Assembly (NCBI GenBank): GCA_005880605.1
Contig: VBIS01000126.1
Coordinates: 1 to 5,956, forward strand
DNA from: Chloroflexota bacterium
GTDB lineage: Bacteria > Chloroflexota > Dormibacteria > CF-121
Length of the DNA stretch: 5,956 nucleotides
Direction: 5' to 3'
The notes under the pieces were generated by a model, which was not told the DNA's origin, ran no database searches, and was given only the letters and a program-made list of their open reading frames with translations. Within the stretch, counting starts at the first letter, position 1. The number at the start of each line of letters is the position of its first letter. A program made the position numbers and the translations under genes. Below are positions 1 to 5,398 of this stretch, one piece after another.

Positions 1-80
1 CGGTCGAGGTCGTTCGCGCTGGTCAGGTGCCGAAGGGGGACCTGCGTCCGCGCGGGCGGAGCGGTCTGGGTGTCGCGCAT
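1..80 (-). CDS. pyrB: Aspartate carbamoyltransferase, N-terminal 26 codons only (cut by window edge)
   Basis: The gene runs leftward off the window; only its start is present. ATG is at 80-78, preceded by a strong Shine-Dalgarno AAAGGAG (93-87) with a 6-nt spacer. The fragment reads MRDTQTAPPARTQVP and then LRHLTSANDLDR. After a variable N-terminal extension, the RHL-x-x-A-x-DL pattern matches the start of the carbamoyl-phosphate-binding domain of PyrB proteins (mycobacterial PyrB begins similarly, with RHLLTAADLS). PyrB condenses carbamoyl phosphate with aspartate, the first committed step of pyrimidine synthesis, in the cytoplasm. Ornithine carbamoyltransferase starts alike and cannot be excluded from 26 residues. 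The PyrR-type hairpin directly upstream favours a pyrimidine gene. If this is right, pyrB is the first gene of the transcript, so pyrR lies downstream or elsewhere. The catalytic residues are outside the window. Confidence 0.72.
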   Translation of the reverse strand, partial: MRDTQTAPPARTQVPLRHLTSANDLD

Positions 81-88
81 CCGGTTCT

Positions 89-118
89 CCTTTCGGCCTC
101 GCTGGGCCGGGTTAAAGG
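89..118 (-). promoter_or_regulatory. PyrR-binding RNA hairpin covering the pyrB Shine-Dalgarno
   Basis: Read on the minus strand, CCUUU (118-114) pairs with AAAGG (93-89). A 4-nt bulge AACC (113-110) follows, then upper stem CGGCC (109-105) with GGCCG (98-94), closed by the hexaloop CAGCGA (104-99). This has the known PyrR binding-loop design: a lower stem, a purine-rich 5' bulge after UUU, an upper stem and a CNGNGA-type loop. The 3' lower arm AAAGG is itself part of the Shine-Dalgarno AAAGGAG. PyrR plus UMP holding the hairpin closed should therefore block ribosome binding, as described for the mycobacterial pyr leader, rather than act through a terminator. No terminator hairpin with a U-run is visible between the element and the start codon. 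The structure is seen directly; binding by PyrR is inferred. Confidence 0.85.
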
Positions 119-133
119 ACGACGGTCCCGGTA

Positions 134-162
134 AGTCTACGGACCGCCGGACGGGCTGTCAA
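134..162 (-). promoter_or_regulatory. Sigma-70-type promoter of pyrB
   Basis: On the minus strand a perfect -35 TTGACA (162-157) is followed by a 17-bp spacer and the -10 hexamer TAGACT (139-134). The transcript should begin near 127-126, giving a leader of about 46 nt that contains the whole PyrR hairpin and little else. The consensus -35, the ideal spacing and the position just upstream of the hairpin support each other. Confidence 0.82.
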
Positions 163-187
163 ACGGTCGATTGGGCGTCCATGAGAT

Positions 188-202
188 ATCAACAACGTTG
201 AT
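188..202. promoter_or_regulatory. 15-bp inverted repeat, candidate operator between divergent promoters
   Basis: ATCAAC-AAC-GTTGAT is a perfect 6-bp inverted repeat with a 3-bp centre; it also contains the 8-bp palindrome CAACGTTG (193-200). It lies in an AT-richer patch about 25 bp upstream of the pyrB -35 box and about 21 bp upstream of the candidate glutaredoxin promoter. A dimeric regulator bound here could touch both promoters. No regulator gene is in the window and I cannot name a family. A chance occurrence is possible. Confidence 0.35.
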
Positions 203-223
203 CGAAAGCATCGGAGAAACGAA

Positions 224-253
224 TTGGACAAATACCACGTCCCTTGATAGTCT
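224..253 (+). promoter_or_regulatory. Weak candidate promoter of the glutaredoxin gene
   Basis: A -35-like TTGGAC (224-229) precedes overlapping -10 candidates GATAGT (246-251, 16-bp spacer) and TAGTCT (248-253, 18-bp spacer). The predicted transcript start near 258-261 would leave only 5-8 nt before the ATG at 266, with no room for a Shine-Dalgarno. Neither hexamer is close to consensus, so the exact boxes are uncertain. Confidence 0.35.
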
Positions 254-265
254 GGCTGTAAAGCT

Positions 266-508
266 ATGGAAGTGATCGTTTACACCCGACCCGATTGCGA
301 GAGCAGCCGCCGGATCAAGGAGATCCTGGCTGACCGCGGCGTCGCGTTCCAGGAGCACGTGTGCGCCGATGGAAAGCTCGACGGGAAGGACCTCCGGACC
401 CTCGACATCGATGTCAAGGAAGTCCCGCTGACGGTGATCGACGGCGTGCCGATCGCCGGCCTGCAGCAGGCGCAGATCGAGCAAGCGATCGGCTGGATCG
501 GCTTCTAA
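266..508 (+). CDS. Small glutaredoxin-family protein with a CxxS active site
   Basis: This 80-residue cytoplasmic protein is a minimal thioredoxin-fold glutaredoxin, likely using low-molecular-weight thiols to reduce disulfides or remove thiol adducts. It begins with strand EVIVYTRPDC; the active site is Cys11-Glu-Ser-Ser14. A helix and a second strand follow. The cis-proline loop is VPLTVIDG (Pro54 in 53-60), then a GVPIAGL stretch and a C-terminal helix. The active site lacks the second cysteine, as in monothiol glutaredoxins, although Cys33 could serve as a resolving residue. It is too short for the longer monothiol iron-sulfur glutaredoxins and lacks their CGFS signature. The ATG at 266 is the first possible start, because an in-frame TAG lies at 248-250. 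No Shine-Dalgarno is visible. The DUF2905 gene follows 63 bp downstream on the same strand. Fold assignment is firm; substrate is unknown. Confidence 0.85.
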   Translation: MEVIVYTRPDCESSRRIKEILADRGVAFQEHVCADGKLDGKDLRTLDIDVKEVPLTVIDGVPIAGLQQAQIEQAIGWIGF

Positions 509-522
509 AACTCCCTGTCCGA

Positions 523-542
523 CCCTCCCCGAAGAGCGAGGG
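523..542 (+). other. Short inverted repeat between glutaredoxin and DUF2905 genes
   Basis: CCCTC (523-527) can pair with GAGGG (538-542) across a 10-nt loop, followed by ATCTTTG. The 5-bp stem and lack of a real T-run make it at best a weak attenuator or terminator between two co-directional genes. Confidence 0.2.
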
Positions 543-571
543 ATCTTTGCCGGAGCCGTTAGGATCAGAAC

Positions 572-787
572 ATGCCCGAGATTGGCAAGCTCCTCATCAT
601 TGTTGGCGGCTTCATCGTCATCGTCGGGCTCTTCCTCACCCTCGGGCTCCGCATCCCCTATCTCGGCAAATTACCCGGTGACATCTCGGTCGATCGCGGC
701 AATGTCCACTTCTACTTCCCGATCGTCACCTGCTTGCTGCTGAGCCTGGTGCTGACGTTGCTGTTGAACGCCTTCTTTCGCCGCTAG
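572..787 (+). CDS. DUF2905 family small two-helix membrane protein
   Basis: The 71-residue protein has two hydrophobic segments, roughly residues 6-26 and 48-68, joined by a short polar loop. The loop carries the family hallmark RIPYLGKLPGDI (27-38) followed by GN-x-HFYFP (43-50), the pattern I recall for DUF2905 proteins. It is the usual length for the family and ends in a basic FRR tail. The function of DUF2905 is not established; it is a predicted inner-membrane protein. The start is supported by AGGA (561-564) seven bases upstream of the ATG. It may be co-transcribed with the upstream glutaredoxin gene. Its stop codon (785-787) overlaps the stop codon of dnaJ on the other strand (784-786), so the two genes converge with no room for a terminator between them. 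Confidence 0.88.
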   Translation: MPEIGKLLIIVGGFIVIVGLFLTLGLRIPYLGKLPGDISVDRGNVHFYFPIVTCLLLSLVLTLLLNAFFRR

Positions 788-1824
788 CTGGTTCGCGCCT
801 TTCGGATTTCCTCGTAGAGGCTCTGCAGCGGCGGCGTGATCAGCTCGGGGATACGAATCTCCAGGGTGGCATAGAGGTCACCCGGGACGCCGTCGCGCAG
901 CGCCGGGAGTCCCTTTCCCTTGAGGCGAAACACCTTGCCGGCCTGGCTTCCTGGCGGAACGCGGAGCTGGAGCTGGGCGCCCGTGAGCGTCTCGACCTTG
1001 ACCTCGTCTCCCAGCGCCGCCTGGTCGTCGAGCACCGGTAGTGGCGTGTAGAGGTCGCGACCCTTGGCCGCAAACCGCGGATGCGGCTGCAGATGGACGC
1101 GCAAGTAGAGGTCACCGGCTTCGGCGGCCCGCTGGCCCTCGCCCTTGACCCGAATGCGCGAGCCCTCGGTGACCCCGGCCGGGATCTTGACCTGGATCTG
1201 GCGCCGCGTCGCCCGCACCCCGGCGCCGCCACAGGTCGGGCAGGTCACGCTTTCCATGACGGTGCGATTACCAACTTTGCGCCGCTCGGCGACGAAGCCG
1301 GAACCCCCGCAGGTGGGGCAAGTTTCCGGCACCTCGGTTTGAATCGTCCGCTCGCCACCGCGCGCGGCTTCCTCCAATGTGATCTCGATCGGATGCTCGA
1401 TGTCTTCGCCTCGCTCACGCGTCGCGGTCCGGCCCCGTGCGCCTTCGAACCCAAAGCCTGAGAACCCACCGGCCTCGCCCGCGAAGTAGGTGTTGAAGAA
1501 GTCGCTGAAATCACCGAAGCCCGCGGCTCCGCCGGCAGGCCGGCCACCGGCCTGGGTCTGGTACTGGCGAGCGAACTCCTGCTCGCGCTCGATGCGCTCC
1601 CAATCGGCACCCATCTGGTCGTACTTCGACCGCTTCTTGGAATCGCTCAACACCTCATAGGCTTCGTTGATCAGCTTGAAGCGATCGGTGGCCTTGGGGT
1701 CCTTGTTGACGTCGGGGTGGTACTGGCGGGCCAAGCGCCGATAGGCGGACTTGATCTCCTTTTCGGATGCAGTCCGCGAGACCCCGAGGGTCTGGTAGTA
1801 ATCCTTGTACTCAGGGGTTGCCAT
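784..1824 (-). CDS. dnaJ: DnaJ/Hsp40 co-chaperone with a half zinc-finger domain
   Basis: The protein has 346 residues. It delivers unfolded clients to DnaK and stimulates DnaK ATP hydrolysis in the cytoplasm. The J-domain spans about residues 6-70, with the invariant HPD at 36-38. A Gly/Phe-rich linker follows at about 92-130. The first client-binding beta domain begins near 141. A zinc insert holds only two CxxCxGxG motifs, CPTCGGSG (Cys169, Cys172) and CPTCGGAG (Cys195, Cys198). The C-terminal domain then continues to the end, including LPVLDDQAALGDEV and GDLYATLEI. Canonical DnaJ has four such motifs and about 375 residues; CbpA-type proteins have none, so this is intermediate. No Shine-Dalgarno precedes the ATG (1824-1822). 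dnaK, grpE and hrcA are not in the window, so this may be a secondary, stand-alone J-protein. I saw no CIRCE or HAIR element upstream. Confidence 0.93.
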   Translation of the reverse strand: MATPEYKDYYQTLGVSRTASEKEIKSAYRRLARQYHPDVNKDPKATDRFKLINEAYEVLSDSKKRSKYDQMGADWERIEREQEFARQYQTQAGGRPAGGAAGFGDFSDFFNTYFAGEAGGFSGFGFEGARGRTATRERGEDIEHPIEITLEEAARGGERTIQTEVPETCPTCGGSGFVAERRKVGNRTVMESVTCPTCGGAGVRATRRQIQVKIPAGVTEGSRIRVKGEGQRAAEAGDLYLRVHLQPHPRFAAKGRDLYTPLPVLDDQAALGDEVKVETLTGAQLQLRVPPGSQAGKVFRLKGKGLPALRDGVPGDLYATLEIRIPELITPPLQSLYEEIRKARTS

Positions 1825-1838
1825 ATTTCGCGACTAGA
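1822..1838. promoter_or_regulatory. Possible overlapping divergent -10 boxes for dnaJ and the 98-residue gene
   Basis: Only 23 bp separate the two divergent start codons. On the minus strand TCTAGT (1838-1833, 4 of 6 matches to TATAAT) sits 8 nt before the dnaJ ATG, as expected for a leaderless transcript. On the plus strand an extended-type TGC-CATATT (CATATT at 1822-1827) could serve the rightward gene. No good -35 boxes are visible for either, so this is weak. Confidence 0.25.
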
Positions 1839-1847
1839 CTCGCGCGG

Positions 1848-2144
1848 GTGGCTGAGTACCGGGTAGGCGTCGCCGTTTCGCCGAAAGTGGAGCGGCGAGC
1901 GGTATGGATCGAGGCCAACCGTGCTGACCTTCAGCCAATCCGAGTCAATGGCGCCGGCGACGACCTGGTGCGCTTGGTCATGAGCTTTGAGGCGCCGACT
2001 GAGGCGGATGCCGTCGAGCAGGCCATGGCGGTCTTCGACCGAGCCGCGCGGATGACCGCCCACGATATCTCGGCCAGCAATTTGGGCGTCATTGGCGCGG
2101 AGGCCTGGAAGGCCGGCGACAGACCGCCCGCCGATTACGGCTAA
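1848..2144 (+). CDS. Hypothetical protein, 98 residues, unrecognised
   Basis: I do not recognise a family. Reading from GTG at 1848, the product begins (M)AEYRVGVAVSPKVERRAVWI, has a strand-like DDLVRLVMSFEAP (about residues 42-54), then a helix TEADAVEQAMAVFDRAARM, and ends in a polar tail WKAGDRPPADYG. The alternation of two amphipathic strands and a helix suggests a small, soluble alpha/beta protein without a signal peptide or membrane segment. Coding is supported by strong G/C bias at third positions, a sensible amino-acid mix, and its fit between two minus-strand genes: it starts 23 bp from dnaJ and stops 7 bp before the end of cbiA. The same frame extends upstream to ATG 1767, but that would overlap dnaJ by 58 bp with a low-quality peptide, so GTG 1848 is preferred. 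TTG 1818 is a less likely alternative. No Shine-Dalgarno is visible. Confidence 0.68.
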   Translation: MAEYRVGVAVSPKVERRAVWIEANRADLQPIRVNGAGDDLVRLVMSFEAPTEADAVEQAMAVFDRAARMTAHDISASNLGVIGAEAWKAGDRPPADYG

Positions 2145-2151
2145 CGCTCGG

Positions 2152-3561
2152 TCAGGCGCCGCTGTGAACGGCGGTGTACTCGCGGCAGTGCTGCACGAAC
2201 TTGTCGACCAGCAGCGGATTCTGCCCAAAGTGAAGATGCACGTAGCTGGCCAGCAGGTTCGGAGCGACAAAGCCCTCGTAACCGATGACGTCGCCCTCCG
2301 CATTCTGCATCTGGTAGGCGGGCTTGAGACCGCCGTTGTGCCCCGTGATACGGCTCCAGTGGAACTCGTGGCCGCGATAGAACTGGCCACGCGGCGACAG
2401 GATGTTCTCCTCCAGGGTTAGCAGCTGGCGGTAGCCGAAGCGGTGAATCTCCCCATCCATCTCGACGTCGACCGGGATGACATCCGCCATCTCGTAGGTG
2501 GTCCCCGACTCGGACCGGAGCGACCGCCCCAGGTACATCAAGCCACCACACTCGGCATAGATCGGGGTGCCGTTCGCGAAGGCCCGCTGGATCGACTCGG
2601 CCATCGACCGGTTCTTCGCCAGCGGCTCGACAAAGATTTCGGGAAAGCCGCCGCCGAGATAGACACCCGCGGCGTCCTGCGGCAGGTGCGTGTCCTCGAG
2701 CGGGCTGAACGGCACGATCTCGGCGCCGTGTTCCTCGAGGAGCTCCAGATTCTCCGGGTAATAGAAGTTGAAGGCGTCGTCGTAGGCGACCGCGAGCCGC
2801 ACGCGCGGGCCACCGTCCGGCTTGCCGAGGAAGACCTTCTTGGGGACCAACGGCACCAGCTCCGCCTTGCTCGCGATCCGGAGCAGGAGATCGAGGTCGA
2901 CGTCGCTCGCGACCGCCTCCGAGAGCACGCCGATCATGCGCTGCCACTCCTTGTTCTCCGTGACCGGCAGCAACCCCAGTTGCCGCTGTGGGATGTCGAG
3001 CGCCGGCATGGTCCGAAGCGCGCCCAGCACCGGCAGCTTGGCCGTGTCCCAAATGGCATCTTCCACGCTGCGCCGATGACCTTCTGAGCCAACGTTGTTG
3101 AGCAGGACGCCGGCGATCTTCGGCGACTCCGCATAGTTCTTGAAACCGAGCGCAACGGCGGCCGCGCTCTCCCCCATGCTGCCCACGTCGATCACGAGCA
3201 GCACCGGGGCCTTGATGATGCGAGCCACATCGGCGGTACTGCCGTCGCTCGTTGCACCGCGTCCGTCGAACAATCCCATCATGCCCTCGACCAGGGCCAA
3301 GTCGGCGCCGAGCGCCCCTTGGGCGAGCACCTGGCGCAGGGCACCCTCACCCAACATCCAGGAATCGAGGTTGCGGCAGGGCCGGCCGCTCACGTGCGCG
3401 AGGTAGGCGGGGTCGATGTAATCGGGACCAACCTTGAAGGACTGAACCGTCAGCCCGCGAGCTTTGAAGGCCGCGATCAGCCCAGCGGTGAGGATGGTCT
3501 TGCCGACGTTGCTCGCAGTGCCCGCAATGACCAGCCTTGGAGTACGTACCTCGTCCAGCAT
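2152..3561 (-). CDS. cbiA: Cobyrinate a,c-diamide synthase (CbiA/CobB)
   Basis: The 469-residue enzyme amidates the a and c side chains of cobyrinic or hydrogenobyrinic acid, using ATP and glutamine, in cobalamin synthesis. The N-terminal synthetase domain has the P-loop GTASNVGKT (14-22), KVGPDYIDP (43-51) and VEGMMGLFDG (91-100). The C-terminal class I (triad) glutamine amidotransferase domain has YLGGGFPE (301-308), nucleophile Cys338 in YAECGGLMYL, RGHEFHWSR (396-404) and the histidine motif SYVHLHF (439-445). Length fits the family and both domains look intact. The start is supported by GAGG in GCGAGGCAAGGATG. No other cobalamin gene is in the window. I cannot tell the anaerobic (CbiA) from the aerobic (CobB) enzyme by sequence alone. 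recJ lies 109 bp upstream on the same strand, but a separate promoter in the gap is likely. Confidence 0.94.
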   Translation of the reverse strand: MLDEVRTPRLVIAGTASNVGKTILTAGLIAAFKARGLTVQSFKVGPDYIDPAYLAHVSGRPCRNLDSWMLGEGALRQVLAQGALGADLALVEGMMGLFDGRGATSDGSTADVARIIKAPVLLVIDVGSMGESAAAVALGFKNYAESPKIAGVLLNNVGSEGHRRSVEDAIWDTAKLPVLGALRTMPALDIPQRQLGLLPVTENKEWQRMIGVLSEAVASDVDLDLLLRIASKAELVPLVPKKVFLGKPDGGPRVRLAVAYDDAFNFYYPENLELLEEHGAEIVPFSPLEDTHLPQDAAGVYLGGGFPEIFVEPLAKNRSMAESIQRAFANGTPIYAECGGLMYLGRSLRSESGTTYEMADVIPVDVEMDGEIHRFGYRQLLTLEENILSPRGQFYRGHEFHWSRITGHNGGLKPAYQMQNAEGDVIGYEGFVAPNLLASYVHLHFGQNPLLVDKFVQHCREYTAVHSGA

Positions 3562-3588
3562 CCTTGCCTCGCTATTAAGTGCTCAACA

Positions 3589-3612
3589 AGGTGCCTCTTC
3601 CCCAAAGCACCT
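3589..3612 (-). other. Inverted repeat in the cbiA leader
   Basis: On the minus strand AGGTGC (3612-3607) pairs with GCACCT (3594-3589) around a 12-nt purine-rich loop TTTGGGGAAGAG. It lies 27 nt upstream of the cbiA ATG and does not include the Shine-Dalgarno. GTGCT in the 5' arm could alternatively pair with AGCAC at 3584-3580, so two exclusive folds are possible. It has no U-run and is far too short to be a cobalamin riboswitch. It could be a small leader structure or chance. Confidence 0.3.
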
Positions 3613-3623
3613 GCCTGACGGCT

Positions 3624-3653
3624 ACCGTAGCACAGGGATCACGCTCGAGTAAA
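3624..3653 (-). promoter_or_regulatory. Candidate promoter of cbiA
   Basis: On the minus strand TTTACT (3653-3648, 4 of 6 to TTGACA) is followed by an 18-bp spacer and TACGGT (3629-3624), which has an upstream TGC extended -10 motif. The transcript would start near 3617 and give a leader of about 56 nt containing the 3589-3612 inverted repeat. The match is moderate; the position in the only gap upstream of cbiA supports it. Confidence 0.4.
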
Positions 3654-3670
3654 GGCAGGCGCCTGGGTAT

Positions 3671-5398
3671 TTACACCCCGGCGAGGACCAGGGCGGGCTG
3701 CACCGCCGAACGCAGATCCCGGAGATGCAATCGGACCCGGTCGAGGCCGTCCCAGCGCTCGAATTGCATCGCGTACACGATATCGATTCGCCGGCCAGAT
3801 GGCAGATGTGGCGCAGCGCCCGCCTTGTCGAATGCGATCGCTTCGGCACTCGCCGTGCGGTCGCGCAGCTGGAGACGGAGATGGCGCCGATCGGCGCCGA
3901 AGGTCTCGGCCCGAACCACCTCGACCTCGCGGCTCAGCAGCAATGGTTCTCGGTTGCCAACCCCGAACGGCGCCAGCATCTGAATCTCCTGATGCAGGCT
4001 CGGCTTGAGATCGGCGAAGGCCGCCGATGCCTCGATGGTGATCGGTCGGGCGAAGGTGTTGCCATTCAGGCGTCTTGCAGCGTACTGCTCGAGGCGTTGC
4101 TTGAGCTCATCGAAGCGGCTGGCCAGCACCGTGAGGCCCGCCGCCATGGCGTGTCCACCGAATCGATGCAGTAGCGGGGCGGAGTCCTGCAGGCAGTCCA
4201 CTAAATGAAAGCCCTCGATGCTGCGCGCCGATCCCCGCCATTCCTCTGCCTCGGTGTTGAAGACGAAGGTTGGACGGTAAAACTCTTCGACCAGGCGACT
4301 GGCCGCCAGGCCGAGGACGCCGAGTGGCCAATGACTCGCGCCCATCACGATCACGGCGGCCGCACTATCCAGCTCCACCACCTGCGCCCTTGCCTCGCGA
4401 ACGATGTCCGCGGTCAACTGCTGGCGCTGGGCATTCTGTTCCTGCAGCTTCTGCGCGATCGGATCGGCAAGCTCTCGGGTCTCGGCCATCAACAGCTGGA
4501 GAGCTAGCATCGCGTCTTCCATGCGTCCCGCGGCATTGATGCGAGGCCCGAGTTGAAAGGCGAGATGTTCCGCGGTGACGGGCGCGGTGATGCCGGCGAC
4601 GGCTAGCAACGCGGCGCAACCCGGACTTGGATTCTCACTGAGGCGGCGCAGGCCAGCGCGCACGATGGCGCGGTTCTCCGCATGCAATGGCACCACGTCG
4701 GCGACGGTGCCCAGGGCCACGACATCGAGGGACGCGCTTGGATCCAAAGCTCCTGGGTAATGGCGCCGCTCGAGCGCGACCAACAGCTTGTATGCCACCC
4801 CGCAGGCGGCGAGGCCGTCGAATGGATAGGCGCATTCCGGCTGCTTCGGATTGATGAGGGCATCGACCGCAGGCCGCTGCGCGCCCATCTCGTGGTGGTC
4901 GGTCACGATCAGCCGCATTCCGCGCGGCCGCCCGGCGGCGGCTTCCACGGAGTTGGTTCCGCAGTCGCAGGTGATGACGAGCCTCGCCCCGCGCGAGTGC
5001 AAGTCGTTGAGAGCGTCGAGATTCAGGCCATACCCTTCGGTGAAGCGGTTAGGGATATAGGTGATGACATCGGCCCCCGCCGAGCGTAGGCCGCGCGCCA
5101 GCGTGACACAGGCGGTGACGCCGTCGGCGTCGTAGTCGCCATAGACGGCGATGCGCTGCCCACCGCCGATCGCTTCAGCGATCAGATCGCAGGCGACCGC
5201 CATATCTTTCAGGAGAAAAGGATCGGGTGCCTGGTCGAGGTCGGTCTGCAGCCACGGGTCAAGCTGAGCCTTCCGCACCACCCCACGCCCATGCAGAATC
5301 TGACGGAACACCGGCGAGAAGGCCTCCAGTCCTGGTTGAGCTCGAAGTGGCTCGGGGAGGATCCAGTTCCGGCGTTCCTTCTTCAAGGCCGCCCGCAT
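3671..5398 (-). CDS. recJ: Single-stranded-DNA-specific 5'-3' exonuclease RecJ
   Basis: RecJ degrades single-stranded DNA 5' to 3' in recombination, mismatch and base-excision repair. From ATG 5398 the product has 575 residues, the usual length. The DHH domain shows GDYDADG (87-93), TCDCG (143-147), the family signature TDHHE (166-170), INPK...YPFDGLAACGVAYK (182-204) and GTVADVVPL (230-238). The DHHA1 part has GPRINAAGRM (284-293) and RFGGHAMAAGL (412-422). The C-terminal OB-like domain begins after APFGVGNREP (476-485). All metal-binding motifs look intact. The frame stays open upstream to 5665, but that extension is antisense to the neighbouring gene and low in complexity, so I reject it. 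A TTG start at 5386, giving LKKERRNWILPEP, is plausible because a TGC-CATAAT box overlaps the ATG. No Shine-Dalgarno is visible for either start. Confidence 0.93.
   Translation of the reverse strand: MRAALKKERRNWILPEPLRAQPGLEAFSPVFRQILHGRGVVRKAQLDPWLQTDLDQAPDPFLLKDMAVACDLIAEAIGGGQRIAVYGDYDADGVTACVTLARGLRSAGADVITYIPNRFTEGYGLNLDALNDLHSRGARLVITCDCGTNSVEAAAGRPRGMRLIVTDHHEMGAQRPAVDALINPKQPECAYPFDGLAACGVAYKLLVALERRHYPGALDPSASLDVVALGTVADVVPLHAENRAIVRAGLRRLSENPSPGCAALLAVAGITAPVTAEHLAFQLGPRINAAGRMEDAMLALQLLMAETRELADPIAQKLQEQNAQRQQLTADIVREARAQVVELDSAAAVIVMGASHWPLGVLGLAASRLVEEFYRPTFVFNTEAEEWRGSARSIEGFHLVDCLQDSAPLLHRFGGHAMAAGLTVLASRFDELKQRLEQYAARRLNGNTFARPITIEASAAFADLKPSLHQEIQMLAPFGVGNREPLLLSREVEVVRAETFGADRRHLRLQLRDRTASAEAIAFDKAGAAPHLPSGRRIDIVYAMQFERWDGLDRVRLHLRDLRSAVQPALVLAGV

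Noticed and set aside
137..484. 115-codon minus-strand frame across the glutaredoxin gene
   Set aside because: It is antisense to a recognisable glutaredoxin and runs through the pyrB promoter.
1767..1847. Longer ATG start for the 98-residue gene
   Set aside because: It would overlap the dnaJ 5' end by 58 bp and adds a peptide (QSARPRGSGSNPC...) that looks like antisense dnaJ sequence rather than protein.
1671..2390. 239-codon minus-strand frame across the dnaJ start, the 98-residue gene and the cbiA end
   Set aside because: It is Ser/Thr/Arg-rich and overlaps three better-supported genes; typical of an antisense frame in GC-rich DNA.
2141..3052. 303-codon open frame on the minus strand inside cbiA
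   Set aside because: It is an out-of-frame shadow of cbiA, rich in Arg, Gly and Ala, with no motif; the cbiA frame carries all family motifs.
3656..3665. CAGGCGCCTG palindrome after the recJ stop as an intrinsic terminator
   Set aside because: As a hairpin it offers only 3-4 bp with a short loop, and the following CCTTTAC is not a real T-run.
3562..3670. Cobalamin riboswitch upstream of cbiA
   Set aside because: The gap is only 109 bp, no B12-box-like motif is present, and the family needs about 200 nt.
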